The notes beneath the pieces were generated by a model that saw only the letters and a list, made by a program, of their open reading frames with translations, was not told where the DNA came from and ran no database searches. The position numbers were made by a program, and so were the translations under genes. This document shows, piece after piece, positions 49,535 to 59,188 of a stretch of 64,000 nt of DNA. Numbering within the stretch: position 1 is the stretch's first letter; each line of letters opens with the position of its first letter. This DNA is from Lentisphaeria bacterium (GTDB taxonomy: Bacteria > Verrucomicrobiota > Lentisphaeria > Oligosphaerales > Oligosphaeraceae), in assembly GCA_024405215.1 (NCBI GenBank), contig JAKSPB010000003.1, positions 1 to 64,000 on the forward strand, written 5' to 3'.

Positions 49535-51253
49535 ATGGCTTGGGAAAGTTTGGTCTTTTCTGACCTTTTGGGCCGTGTCGCGGATTTAGGTGCTATGCTA
49601 TGGAATATGCGGAACCGGATACGACAAATATGGGAGCTCTCTCCAGCTTTCTGCGCCTTTGCGGGGATTTTCTGCGGGACGATGGGGAGGGATCATGGCT
49701 GGTCCGTGCCCGTGCTCATTCTGATGATTGCCTTCTGGGGAATGTTGTTGCGGTGGAGTGGCGCGTCTTGGTGGCGGACGATGATTTTGTCGCTCTTTCT
49801 GCCACTGGGCTGGCTGCGCTGCGCCTGGACAGGGAATGCCTGCGGGCAGAGTTATCTCCGGCTCTTGTCCCGACCTGCGGCCGGGGTGAAATTCCGCGTG
49901 GTGCTGACGCAGACGCCGATGGGGACGGGACGGCTTGCGCCCTGGGATGCGGGACGGGGAGTCGTCTTGGCGGATTTTCGGGCCATGGAGACGGTTTCCT
50001 CTGAAGGAATGAAGGTGGTTTCCGGATGTGTGGTCTTGCATCCGATGTCTTTGCAGGACAAGGAGCTGTTGCGGGCATGCCCTTTGGGGGGCGTCCTGGA
50101 GGGGAAGGGGAGGCTGCTGCCGGTTCCGCCGCCGGACGATCCGGTCAGCGGCTTTTACGGCGAGTATCTTCTGGCGCATGGCGTCTTTCGCGAATTGGAG
50201 TTGGAGGAGTTCCATGCGGCAGGGGAGGAATCCGGGGGGATATGGCGCTGGAGGAAAGGCGTTCGCCGGACGCGCGAGTGGCTGGGAGAACGCCTGACGC
50301 GTGGCTGCAAGGATGTCGCAGACGCACAGCTTCTGCTGGCGTTGGGATTGGGATTGGGGGAGTTCGTTCCCACGGAGATGCGACAGCGCCAGGTAGATGC
50401 GGGGACAGTCCATGTCTTCGCCATTTCCGGAATGCACGTGGGGATGGTGGCACTGCTTTTCATGCTGCTTTTGCGATGGAGCGGATTGTCGTTGCAGTGG
50501 CAGTGGGGCTTGACGGCGGTACTTGATGCATTATATGTAATCTTGACAGGGGGGGGCGCCTCGGGGCTCCGTGCTCTGCTGATGGCGCTCTTGGTTCTCT
50601 ATGCGCATTTTCGATGGCGGGCGCCAGTCTGGCTCAATACCCTCGGCTTGGCCGGATCGGCTGCCTTGCTGGACAATTCCTTCTGCATCAAGAATCTGGG
50701 ATTTGTCTATTCCTATGTCATTGTCGCCATCCTGCTGATGCTTGCGCCAATGACGCGGCGTGTCGGGGCGATTCTGGCGGAGAAGCATGCCTGGCTGCCA
50801 CGGGAATTGCGTCCTCGACGCCGGACGGCCATGATGACCTGGCTCTGCAATGGACTGTTGGTAAGTTTCTTCGCCTGGCTGGGCAGCACGGGCATTTCCT
50901 TGCAGATCAACCATCAACTGAATCTTGTCGCGCCATTGGTCAATCTTCCTTTGGGAATCATGGTCTATGTGACGCTGCTGCTGTGTCCCTTGAGAGTGTT
51001 GCTGGGAGTCTGCCTGCCTTTTGCCGATGGGCTGTGGAGCGGTGTCCTGGCCGCGTCCATGCGGGCGACCTCTTTTCTGGCGTCGTGTAGTGCCGAGGGC
51101 CATGCTAGTCTGCCTGTGGCCCAGATTCACTATTGGCAGAGCGTTCTTTTTTATCTTCTCCTGGCACTTCTGTTGCTGGTGTTGTCTGACGGGGCCAACG
51201 GGGCCGAAGAAGAATTTTCACGAAAAAACTCCTTCCCGCAAAAAATTCTGTAA
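49535..51253 (+). CDS. comEC: ComEC/Rec2-type DNA-uptake channel protein
   Basis: 572 aa polytopic protein. After an N-terminal membrane anchor and soluble domain (to about 260), the competence domain shows VHVFAISGMHVGMVALLF and GGGASGLRALLMALL, the two signatures of ComEC, which passes single-stranded DNA across the inner membrane. The C-terminal metallo-beta-lactamase nuclease domain of many ComEC proteins is absent, and the protein ends soon after the last membrane segments. ATG at 49535 is chosen over TTG at 49523. Pilus motor genes follow on the same strand, in keeping with natural transformation. Confidence 0.88.
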   Translation: MAWESLVFSDLLGRVADLGAMLWNMRNRIRQIWELSPAFCAFAGIFCGTMGRDHGWSVPVLILMIAFWGMLLRWSGASWWRTMILSLFLPLGWLRCAWTGNACGQSYLRLLSRPAAGVKFRVVLTQTPMGTGRLAPWDAGRGVVLADFRAMETVSSEGMKVVSGCVVLHPMSLQDKELLRACPLGGVLEGKGRLLPVPPPDDPVSGFYGEYLLAHGVFRELELEEFHAAGEESGGIWRWRKGVRRTREWLGERLTRGCKDVADAQLLLALGLGLGEFVPTEMRQRQVDAGTVHVFAISGMHVGMVALLFMLLLRWSGLSLQWQWGLTAVLDALYVILTGGGASGLRALLMALLVLYAHFRWRAPVWLNTLGLAGSAALLDNSFCIKNLGFVYSYVIVAILLMLAPMTRRVGAILAEKHAWLPRELRPRRRTAMMTWLCNGLLVSFFAWLGSTGISLQINHQLNLVAPLVNLPLGIMVYVTLLLCPLRVLLGVCLPFADGLWSGVLAASMRATSFLASCSAEGHASLPVAQIHYWQSVLFYLLLALLLLVLSDGANGAEEEFSRKNSFPQKIL

Positions 51254-51403
51254 AAAAAGCGTTTTCCAAAAGATTTTTGGGCTATATTAGCCTCTTGTCT
51301 AGCCATTTCCAAACGGAGATTTTATCAAGATTTTTTCTAATTCGCTCTTGGCGAATACTTTACGGTATTTTGTCGTTGGGCATTCTCATTCGGAGAACGA
51401 AAC

Positions 51404-53140
51404 GTGATCGGGCAAGAAGATTTCATTGTTGACCTCCTGGTTTCCCGAGGTTTGGTGACAGAGAACCAGGTCGAAGATGCAAAAAAGCGTGTTCAGGAAG
51501 AAAGTGTGGACAGCGTGCTGGCGGGGCTTTATGCTACCGATGCGGTGTCTGACAAGGCGGTTCTGAAGATGCTTGCTGAAGAGTACGGGATGGAAACCTT
51601 CGATTTTGATGTCCAGAAGGGACGCCTCCCGGAGCACATCATCCAGCTGATTCCCGCCCAGATTGCCATGCGCTACCACATGATTCCCATCGCCTACAAC
51701 GGCGAGACTCTGAAGGTCGCCATGGCTGATCCTGCGGACATCGAGTCCCTGGATGCGGTTCGCCACCTGACGAAGATGGATGTGGAAGGCGTGCTGGTGA
51801 CGGAGAAGCAGCTTTTGCACTTCCTGGACTTCTACTACAAGCGTTCTGACGCCGGCGACATTTTGACGGAAATGACCGAGACCACCACGGATGTCACGGT
51901 CTCCGCCACCACGGATTCCACTACGGATGCCACCACGGACGCCACTACGGATTCCAGCGTGGGCGGCGGCGATGCCGAATCCGCGCCTATCATCCGCTAT
52001 GTCTCTCTGCTGATTCTGGAAGCCTTCCGTTCCCGCGCCTCCGATATCCACCTGGAGCCCATGGAGAAGCGTTTCCGCGTCCGCTACCGTATCGACGGCG
52101 TTCTCAACGAGATGGACGCGCCGCCCAAATATCTGCAGAACAAGATCCTCAGCCGTCTGAAGCTGATGAGCGGCATGGACCTTTCCGAGCACCGAATCCC
52201 TCAGGATGGACGTATCCGCATCACTGCCATGGGCCGTGAACTGGACCTTCGTGTGTCAGACATCCCCTGCACCTACGGCGAATCCATCGTCATGCGTATT
52301 CTGGATAAGAGCGGCGTCATGCTGGGTATTTCCGAACTGGGCTTCATGGAGGACGATACGAAGCTCATCTACAAGATCCTGAATCTTCCTGACGGCATTT
52401 TCCTGGTGACCGGACCTACCGGTTCCGGCAAGACCACCTCCCTGTATTCGTTCCTGCACGAGCTCAACCAGCCTACCCGCAAGATCATCACTGCGGAAGA
52501 CCCTGTCGAATACGAGCTCAGCGGTATCAACCAGGTGCAGGTCAACACCGACGTAGGCCTTACCTTCGGCAGTGCGCTGCGCGCCATGCTTCGTCAGGCC
52601 CCCAACATTATCATGGTCGGTGAAATCCGTGATGCGGAGACTGGCTCCATCGCCATCAACGCCGCTCTGACCGGACACTTGGTCTTCAGTACCTTGCATA
52701 CCAATGACGCGCCGTCCGCGGTGCCGCGACTCATCGATATGGGCATCAAGCCCTTCCTGGTGGCCTCGTCTCTGCGCGCCGTCATGGCGCAACGACTGGT
52801 GCGCCGGCTTTGCAAGAACTGCAAGCGTCCGCATGAAGTCACCGCGGCCGAGAAGGAGGGCCTTGGCCTTGATGACGAGTTCTTGGAGAAGGCTACTTTC
52901 ATGGAGCCTGTGGGCTGCCCCGACTGCAACAAGGGCTATCGCGGACGTATGGGCATCTACGAGATTTTCATGCTGGACAATTCCCTTGAAAATCTGATTT
53001 ACCAGCGCGCCGACTCCGGCGTCATCAAGCGCCGCGCCCAGGAGCTGGGCATGCGTGACCTGCGCGACGACGGCGTCCGCAAGGCCGCCATGGGTGTTAC
53101 CTCCATCAGCGAAGTTCTCCGTCTGACCGTCCAAGACTAA
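51404..53140 (+). CDS. pilB: GspE/PilB-type secretion or pilus assembly ATPase (first)
   Basis: 578 aa hexameric ATPase. Residues 1-150 are a GspE-N/MshE-N domain. A linker of Thr-Thr-Asp repeats (about 163-185) follows. The ATPase core has SDIHLEPM, Walker A GPTGSGKT near residue 337, the Asp box EDPVEYE, Walker B IIMVGEIRDAETG, STLHTNDA and a zinc tetrad CKNC...CPDC. It powers pilus or pseudopilus growth. GTG start with CGGAG upstream. A second such ATPase follows 20 bases on. Confidence 0.93.
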   Translation: MIGQEDFIVDLLVSRGLVTENQVEDAKKRVQEESVDSVLAGLYATDAVSDKAVLKMLAEEYGMETFDFDVQKGRLPEHIIQLIPAQIAMRYHMIPIAYNGETLKVAMADPADIESLDAVRHLTKMDVEGVLVTEKQLLHFLDFYYKRSDAGDILTEMTETTTDVTVSATTDSTTDATTDATTDSSVGGGDAESAPIIRYVSLLILEAFRSRASDIHLEPMEKRFRVRYRIDGVLNEMDAPPKYLQNKILSRLKLMSGMDLSEHRIPQDGRIRITAMGRELDLRVSDIPCTYGESIVMRILDKSGVMLGISELGFMEDDTKLIYKILNLPDGIFLVTGPTGSGKTTSLYSFLHELNQPTRKIITAEDPVEYELSGINQVQVNTDVGLTFGSALRAMLRQAPNIIMVGEIRDAETGSIAINAALTGHLVFSTLHTNDAPSAVPRLIDMGIKPFLVASSLRAVMAQRLVRRLCKNCKRPHEVTAAEKEGLGLDDEFLEKATFMEPVGCPDCNKGYRGRMGIYEIFMLDNSLENLIYQRADSGVIKRRAQELGMRDLRDDGVRKAAMGVTSISEVLRLTVQD

Positions 53141-53160
53141 CCGAAATACCTACAAGAGCC

Positions 53161-54885
53161 ATGTACGACGGAACCATTGACATTACCCCGGAAGTCAGCA
53201 TGATATGGCAGATGTTGCGGAAACGCGATCTCGCCACGGAAGATCAGCTGCAGGAAGTCCTTGAAGAAAGCCGCAACACCGGACAGGATTTCGAGGAAGT
53301 CCTTTACAACTACCAGATCATCACGGAGGACCAGCTCCTGCAGATTACTGCCGAAGAGCTGAATACCCAGTTCGTGGAACTGCACGTCTCCTCCATTGAC
53401 CGCGAGGTCACCAAGTGCATCAGCGGCGACATCGCCCGCACATACAGCGTCATCCCCATCATGGAGGACGAGGACACGGTGACTTTGGCCACCGACAAGC
53501 CCTTCGACACCAAGCTTTTCGATGAACTGCACTTTGTCGTGAACAAGGACTGCCACCTGGTGGTCGCCCGCCCCAAGGATATCATGGAGGGTCTCGAGGC
53601 CTTCTATCCCGAAGGCGGTTCCAACGTGAGCGACGTTATCAACGAACTGGTGGAGGAGCACAAGCTGGTCACCGGCAAGGACCTGAGCAATGCCACCGAC
53701 GCCGAGCTGGTGGCGGCGGCCAACGAGACCCCCATCATCAAGTTCGTCAACGTCATCCTCCACCAGGCCATCCGAGACAAGGCCTCCGATATCCATTTCG
53801 AGCCCTTCGCCGACGAATTCCGTATTCGCTACCGTATCGATGGCGACCTTTACGAAATGACGCCTCCGCCGAAACACCTGGCGATTCCCGTCATCAGCCG
53901 TATCAAGGTCATGAGCAACATGAACATCTCCGAGCGGCGAATCCCCCAGGATGGTCGTATTGAACTGCGCATCAACCGGAATCCCGTCGACCTTCGTGTT
54001 TCTACCCTTCCTACCCGCTACGGCGAATCCGTGGTGCTTCGTATTCTGGACCGCACGGTGGTCAACCTGGACCTGGATGCCCTCGGAATGTCCAAGCAGA
54101 TTGTTTCCGACATTCGCCACATGATCAGTCGTCCCAATGGTATTTTCCTGGTCACCGGCCCTACCGGTTCCGGAAAGACCACCACGCTCTATTCCGGCAT
54201 CAAGGAACTCAACAAGGTCGAGGACAAGCTCCTGACTGTCGAGGACCCTGTGGAATATGATATCGAGGGCATCATGCAGGTGCCTGTCCACGAGGCGGTA
54301 GGCATGACTTTCGCCAATGCCCTCCGCGCCTTCCTGCGTCAGGACCCCGATCGCATTCTGGTCGGAGAAATCCGCGATAAGGAGACCGCCGATATCGCCA
54401 TCCAGGCCGCTCTGACCGGACACTTGGTTCTGTCCACCCTGCATACCAACGATGCCGCAGGTGCCGTCACCCGTCTGATCGATATGGGCATCGAGCCCTT
54501 CCTGATCGCCTCCACCGTGATTGGCGTCCTGGCCCAGCGTCTGATCCGTCGTTGCTGCCCTAACTGCAAGCAGCCCTACGATCCCACGGACGAAGAACTG
54601 GAGCCCTTCGGTGTCACTCGCGAACAGCTGAATGGCCAGAAGTTCTACCGAGGCATGGGTTGCGACTTTTGCAATGGATCCGGTTACAAGAAGCGTGTCG
54701 GTATCTTTGAGCTGATGCACATCTCTCCCGATATCCAAAGCATGATCAACCGTCGTTGCCCCACCCAGGAAATCAAAGACAAGGCCATGGAGCAGGGCAT
54801 GCGCACTCTTCGTCAGGATGGCCTGATGCACGTTCTCAACGGCGTTACTAGCGCCAAGGAAGTCATTCAGTTCACATTTGGTTAA
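53161..54885 (+). CDS. pilB: GspE/PilB-type secretion or pilus assembly ATPase (second)
   Basis: 574 aa, same domain plan as the gene before it: GspE-N domain, SDIHFEPF, Walker A GPTGSGKT near residue 333, EDPVEYD, ILVGEIRDKETAD, STLHTNDA and the CPNC...CDFC zinc tetrad. The two are similar but diverged along their length, so the pair is an old duplication. One may drive the pilus and the other the pseudopilin-based secretion system, or they may form a mixed motor. No linker repeat is present here. Confidence 0.93.
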   Translation: MYDGTIDITPEVSMIWQMLRKRDLATEDQLQEVLEESRNTGQDFEEVLYNYQIITEDQLLQITAEELNTQFVELHVSSIDREVTKCISGDIARTYSVIPIMEDEDTVTLATDKPFDTKLFDELHFVVNKDCHLVVARPKDIMEGLEAFYPEGGSNVSDVINELVEEHKLVTGKDLSNATDAELVAAANETPIIKFVNVILHQAIRDKASDIHFEPFADEFRIRYRIDGDLYEMTPPPKHLAIPVISRIKVMSNMNISERRIPQDGRIELRINRNPVDLRVSTLPTRYGESVVLRILDRTVVNLDLDALGMSKQIVSDIRHMISRPNGIFLVTGPTGSGKTTTLYSGIKELNKVEDKLLTVEDPVEYDIEGIMQVPVHEAVGMTFANALRAFLRQDPDRILVGEIRDKETADIAIQAALTGHLVLSTLHTNDAAGAVTRLIDMGIEPFLIASTVIGVLAQRLIRRCCPNCKQPYDPTDEELEPFGVTREQLNGQKFYRGMGCDFCNGSGYKKRVGIFELMHISPDIQSMINRRCPTQEIKDKAMEQGMRTLRQDGLMHVLNGVTSAKEVIQFTFG

Positions 54886-54963
54886 GGAAAGTCTTTCGGA
54901 GAATCGCCCCGACGGCGTTTCTCCGGATGAATTTCCGGTTTTTCATTTTGAGGAAATAAGATT

Positions 54964-56076
54964 ATGCCAAGACTTGAAATGGCGGATTTGCTGGATTTGG
55001 TGCTGGAAGAAGGCGCCAGTGACTTGCATCTGCCTTGCTTTTGTCCTCCCACTCTTCGTATCCACGGTGAACTCCAGCCTCTGGACGTTCCGCCCATGCA
55101 ACCGGAGGACACGGAATATCTGATGAAGTCCATCACCAGCGAAGCCAATCAGCAGAAACTCCAGCAGGATGGTACCGTGGACTTCGGTTTCGCCTTCGGT
55201 GACAAAGCGCGTTTCCGTGTGTCCGCCTTCCGCGCCCGTGGCAATATCGCCATGGTCCTGCGTACCATTTCCAATGACTTGCTGACCCTGGAGCAGATTG
55301 GCTTGCCCATGGCCTGTAAGGACATCCTCTTCCGCCCACGTGGCTTGGTTCTGGTCACCGGACCTACCGGTTCCGGAAAATCCACCACGCTGGCTTCCAT
55401 GATCGACGTCATCAACCACGAGCGTACCGACCATATCATTACCATCGAGGACCCTATCGAGTTCTACCACACCAGCCGCAGGTGCGTGGTCACGCAGCGT
55501 GAAGTGCACAACGACGTGCCTTCCTTTGCTGACGCCATCCGTCGCGCCCTGCGTCAGGACCCCGATGTGATTCTGGTCGGAGAAATGCGCGATAACGAGA
55601 CCATTTCCGCCGCCATCACCGCCGCTGAAACCGGTCACCTGGTCTTCGGAACCCTGCATACCACGGGTTCCGCCGAAACCATCGACCGTATTGTCGACTC
55701 CTTCCCGACGAATCAGCAGGCGCAGATTCGTACGCAGCTGGCGTCCACGCTGATCTGCGTCATCTCCCAGCTGTTGCTGAAACGCATTGACAAGCGTGGT
55801 CGTATCGCCGCCTTCGAGGTCATGGTCACCACGCCCTCTATCCAGGCGCTGATCCGCGATGGCAAGACTTTCCGTATCACCTCCGATATTCAGACTGGTG
55901 CCAAGTACGGCATGAACACCCTGGATTCGCATCTGCTGCAGCTCTACAACCAGGGAAAGATTTCCTACGGTGACCTCATCACCAAGTGCCGTGACGCCGA
56001 AGGCATAGTCCAGAAGATCCACGACCAGTTGAAGGAGAACAAGAATTCTCTGAACAACGCCATTAAGAAGCAATAA
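54964..56076 (+). CDS. pilT: Twitching-motility retraction ATPase PilT
   Basis: 370 aa. The short PAS-like N-domain begins with [20 protein letters not shown], the Walker A GPTGSGKS is near residue 133, the Asp box is EDPIEFYH, Walker B is [13 protein letters not shown], and [20 protein letters not shown] with later AFEVM are PilT features. It takes down type IV pili, and so argues that the locus makes a true retractile pilus rather than only a secretion system. GAGGAA lies seven to eight bases before ATG. Confidence 0.94.
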   Translation: MPRLEMADLLDLVLEEGASDLHLPCFCPPTLRIHGELQPLDVPPMQPEDTEYLMKSITSEANQQKLQQDGTVDFGFAFGDKARFRVSAFRARGNIAMVLRTISNDLLTLEQIGLPMACKDILFRPRGLVLVTGPTGSGKSTTLASMIDVINHERTDHIITIEDPIEFYHTSRRCVVTQREVHNDVPSFADAIRRALRQDPDVILVGEMRDNETISAAITAAETGHLVFGTLHTTGSAETIDRIVDSFPTNQQAQIRTQLASTLICVISQLLLKRIDKRGRIAAFEVMVTTPSIQALIRDGKTFRITSDIQTGAKYGMNTLDSHLLQLYNQGKISYGDLITKCRDAEGIVQKIHDQLKENKNSLNNAIKKQ

Positions 56077-56093
56077 CGCCAGGAGTTCCCGCT

Positions 56094-57338
56094 ATGGCAA
56101 AATTCCAGTACACTGCATACGATTCAGAAGGCAAGTTGCGGAAAGGCATCATCGAGGCCGATGACGAAAATTCCGCGACTGTCATGCTGAAGAACCAGGC
56201 ACTCTCTTTGACGAGCCTGACTACAATCGGAGGCGCTCAGAAGACCCAGGCCGCCAAGTCCGGCGCCGGATCCATCTTCGGCATGCCGAAGATTCCGAAG
56301 AAGCAGCTCTGCACCGCCACGCGTCAGTTGGCCACTCTGCTGGAAGCCGGTCTGCCGCTGGTCCGCGCCCTGCGGACGCTTCAGCGTCAGGCGAAAGGCG
56401 TCCAGCCCCAGCTTTTCAAGGTCATGGGCAACCTGGCCGACTCCGTAGAAGGCGGTTCCACTTTCTCCGAGGCGCTTTCCAGCCATCCCAAGAGCTTCAA
56501 CAAGCTCTATATCTCCATGGTCCGCGCCGGTGAGGCATCCGGTGCCATGGAAATCGTTCTGACCCGTCTGGCCGAATTCATGGAAAAGGCCCAGCGCATC
56601 GCCGGTAAGGTCAAGTCCGCCATGGTCTATCCTATCGCCGTTCTGACGATGGCCTTGGGCATCACCGCCGCCTTGATGATCTTCATCATCCCGAAGTTCG
56701 GCGCCATGTTCGAGGAAATGCTTCCCGGCGAATCCCTGCCTGGCATCACCCAGTTTGTCATCAACTGCTCCAATGCCCTCCGCAACCATGCCTTGACCGT
56801 GCTGGCTTGCTTCGTGGGTATCATCCTTGTCTTCAAGCTCTTCTTGAAGACGAAGATCGGTTCTTATCTGTGGGATTTTATGTGCATCAAACTGCCGGGA
56901 GTCAAGGGACTGGTCATCAAGAACGTCTCTGCCCGCTTCTCCCGTACGCTGGGAACCCTGATGGGTTCTGGTGTCGCCATCCTCTCTGCCCTGATGATTG
57001 TCCGTGACACCGCCGGCAACGATCTCTTCGCCGCCGCCATCGACAAGGTCCATGACGCCGTCAAGGAAGGTGAAGGCATGACAAAGCCCCTGGAACAGTC
57101 TGGTGTCTTCCCGCTGATGCTCTGCTCCATGATTGAAGTCGGTGAAGAGACGGGTGCCCTTCCTGACATGCTGAACCGCGTGGCCAACGTCTACGAAGAA
57201 GAAGTCGACCGCGCCGTTGAAGGTCTGACCGCTCTGATCGAACCCGCCATGATCATGTTCCTGGCAGGCGTCATCGGTACCATCGTCGTCGCCCTCTTCG
57301 CTCCTATGGTGAAGATGATCGATAAGCTGGGCGGCTAG
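56094..57338 (+). CDS. pilC: PilC/GspF inner-membrane platform protein
   Basis: 414 aa. It begins KFQYTAYDSEGKLRKGIIEA and contains two T2SSF repeats (about 75-200 and 280-400), each followed by membrane segments; marked pieces are ATRQLATLLEAGLPLVRALR and the end PAMIMFLAGVIGTIVVALFAPM. It is the base on which the ATPase turns. AGGAG is eight bases before ATG. It lies 17 bases after pilT and a terminator follows, so the operon ends here; pilins, PilM-Q and prepilin peptidase are not in the window. Confidence 0.94.
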   Translation: MAKFQYTAYDSEGKLRKGIIEADDENSATVMLKNQALSLTSLTTIGGAQKTQAAKSGAGSIFGMPKIPKKQLCTATRQLATLLEAGLPLVRALRTLQRQAKGVQPQLFKVMGNLADSVEGGSTFSEALSSHPKSFNKLYISMVRAGEASGAMEIVLTRLAEFMEKAQRIAGKVKSAMVYPIAVLTMALGITAALMIFIIPKFGAMFEEMLPGESLPGITQFVINCSNALRNHALTVLACFVGIILVFKLFLKTKIGSYLWDFMCIKLPGVKGLVIKNVSARFSRTLGTLMGSGVAILSALMIVRDTAGNDLFAAAIDKVHDAVKEGEGMTKPLEQSGVFPLMLCSMIEVGEETGALPDMLNRVANVYEEEVDRAVEGLTALIEPAMIMFLAGVIGTIVVALFAPMVKMIDKLGG

Positions 57339-57358
57339 TTTTCCGCCTTAGGCAGAAG

Positions 57359-57397
57359 ACTCCGGAGACAGGTTCCATGCCGCTCCGGAGTTTTTTT
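57359..57397 (+). terminator. Rho-independent terminator of the pilus operon
   Basis: ACTCCGGAG/CTCCGGAGT stem with a 15-base loop and seven T at the end. It lies 20 bases after the pilC stop. Confidence 0.88.
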
Positions 57398-57447
57398 GTT
57401 TCCCAGAGATAGGTCGTCTCCCCTCCCTCGTCAAAAGTTTCAACATC

Positions 57448-58353
57448 ATGCTCTCTGACCGGATCATCCAAAATGTGCGCGAAGGCGACAGGAAAACCCT
57501 CTGCGAACTGGACGCCAAGGGCCTTTCTCCTGCTGTGGGGGAAGGGGCGGAGGCCTTTGCCCAGCGTCTGGCGATTCTTCGGAAGAGCCTCCAGGAGTTT
57601 GAGCAGAAACTCTCTTCCCAGGGAGAGGCGAGGCTGGATGACCTGAGCGTCCAGTCAAAGGACCGCATTCCCCAGAGTCTCTATGAGACACCGCGGAAAC
57701 AGACCCGGCAGCTTTACGGCTTCGACTGCGATTGGGTGTCCGGTTTCTTTTGCAATCCGCGCTTCAGTTGGCTTTTCGGCGGTTGCACCTATTCCTATCC
57801 GCCGGATTTCTTCACCGTCTTCATCATCGGCGAGAGGCTTCGGAAACAGAAGAAATACCTCTGCTACGACCGAGACGAAATCTTCGCCCATGAACTCTGC
57901 CACGTGGCCCGCACCGGCGTGAACTCCATGGAGTTCGAGGAGCTCTTTGCCTATCAGACTGCCAGAAGCCCTTTCCGTCGTTTCCTGGGCGGGATGATGC
58001 ACTCCCAGATGGATACGCTGCTTTTTCTTCTTGCCTGCCTCTTCTTGGTGGCCGTGCAGGTCCTGCTTCCATTATACAATGCCGTTCTTCCTTCCTGGCT
58101 GGGTTGGGCGGTGTTCGGTGCGGTGATGCTTTTCTTCCTGTTGCGGCATGCCTATTCCTATCATGTCTTCCGAAAGGCTCTGCAGAAACTCCAGACGTTT
58201 TGCGGCAACGATGCCGCAAAGGCGCGGATGCTTCTTTTTCACGCCACGGATGACGAAATCCATCAGCTGGCTTGCACTGCGGATCCCAGTGCTCTCCTAA
58301 AGGAATATTCCGCTTCCGAACTACGCTGGGAAATTGCCTGCAAGAGGATTTGA
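57448..58353 (+). CDS. Membrane-anchored metallopeptidase-like protein (HExxH)
   Basis: 301 aa, not assigned to a known family. A helical N-terminus (to about 75), then YGFDCDWVSGFFCNPRFSWL and GGCTYSYPPDFFTVFIIG, then IFAHELCHVARTG near residue 149, an HExxH zinc motif, with Glu residues about 15 further on (FEELFAYQ) that could be the third ligand. Two membrane segments follow (about 190-235). A zinc protease facing the cytoplasm or membrane surface is likely. Its stop is nine bases from iteron array D. Confidence 0.6.
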   Translation: MLSDRIIQNVREGDRKTLCELDAKGLSPAVGEGAEAFAQRLAILRKSLQEFEQKLSSQGEARLDDLSVQSKDRIPQSLYETPRKQTRQLYGFDCDWVSGFFCNPRFSWLFGGCTYSYPPDFFTVFIIGERLRKQKKYLCYDRDEIFAHELCHVARTGVNSMEFEELFAYQTARSPFRRFLGGMMHSQMDTLLFLLACLFLVAVQVLLPLYNAVLPSWLGWAVFGAVMLFFLLRHAYSYHVFRKALQKLQTFCGNDAAKARMLLFHATDDEIHQLACTADPSALLKEYSASELRWEIACKRI

Positions 58354-58361
58354 AGGAGAAT

Positions 58362-58466
58362 AGGATAGTTCTTGTATGGTTCTTGTATAGTGTAGTTAAG
58401 GGGAACTATTTCCTTATCCAGTCACTATACACGAACTGTAGCCGCTATGCACAAATTATCTATCCT
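58362..58466. repeat. Degenerate inverted iteron array (site D)
   Basis: The left arm GGATAGTTCTTGTATGG with a second TTCTTGTATAG unit faces a right arm of ACTATACACGAACTGTAG and CTATGCACAAATTATC. The same 11-12 bp period and strand order as sites B and C, but with more mismatches, so it is older. It fills the space between two convergent stop codons (58353 and 58478). Confidence 0.82.
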
Positions 58467-58477
58467 TAATAAGTCAT

Positions 58478-59107
58478 TCAATATCTTGCCTGGATGGAAG
58501 GCAGTTCCTTCTGCATCAGGTCGCCTAGGTCCAGTCGCCAGTGGCATTGATTTGAGGAATCTACAACGCCGGTAGTCTGTTGCAATGGCGTTGGTGTCTG
58601 GAGGTGCAGAGTCATTTCCAGTCCGTCAACGGCTTCCAGCAGTTTGCGGGCAAAGGCGGCGCGCTGGGGATTCCAGTCAACGGTTTGCTTTGGGAGTTTT
58701 GCGATAAAAAGTCGCTCATCGGGATTTTGTGCGTCGTCGAGGGAGATTTCGCCCAGAAGTCCAGAGGCGAAAGCATCGCGAGCGCTGGGTGCGGAGAAAT
58801 CCAGCCGGATTCGCTGGCCGTTTGGGATGGTGTAGACGTGATACGCGTCCAAGATCACGGCCTCGGATTGTGCGAAATGCCGCTTTACGGCCTCTTCGTC
58901 CAAGGGGCCAAGATTATCGCCGTAGGACAATTCACGGGAGAGTCCTTTCAGGAGTCCGGCGGACTTGTTCGGGATGACATATTCCGTGCTTCCCTGGAGC
59001 GCGCCGTTTTCATCAATGTCGAGATTGATGTTCACGGAGACGGCCTGGAGTAGAATGGCGGCAAACAGTGCCATCCAGAAGAGCATATTATGGAGAAGAA
59101 AGCGCAT
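58478..59107 (-). CDS. Unknown exported protein
   Basis: 209 aa with an N-terminal hydrophobic stretch MLFWMALFAAILLQAVSV that is either a signal peptide or an anchor. The rest is soluble, with VNINLDIDENGALQGSTEYV repeated-strand character and no family I know. It converges on the HExxH gene and diverges from the transporter gene. Confidence 0.6.
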   Translation of the reverse strand: MRFLLHNMLFWMALFAAILLQAVSVNINLDIDENGALQGSTEYVIPNKSAGLLKGLSRELSYGDNLGPLDEEAVKRHFAQSEAVILDAYHVYTIPNGQRIRLDFSAPSARDAFASGLLGEISLDDAQNPDERLFIAKLPKQTVDWNPQRAAFARKLLEAVDGLEMTLHLQTPTPLQQTTGVVDSSNQCHWRLDLGDLMQKELPSIQARY

Positions 59108-59188
59108 GGCAGAATTATATTAGCGTAGTTTGCGAAAAGCAGCGGTAAAAGTTGATAAAATAATCTTTCAAATAGGAAAAAAGGAGCA

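Noticed and set aside
51890-51960. Thr-Thr-Asp codon repeats in the first pilB as a mobile repeat
   Set aside because: The repeat keeps the frame and codes a flexible linker between two domains; it fits simple slippage.
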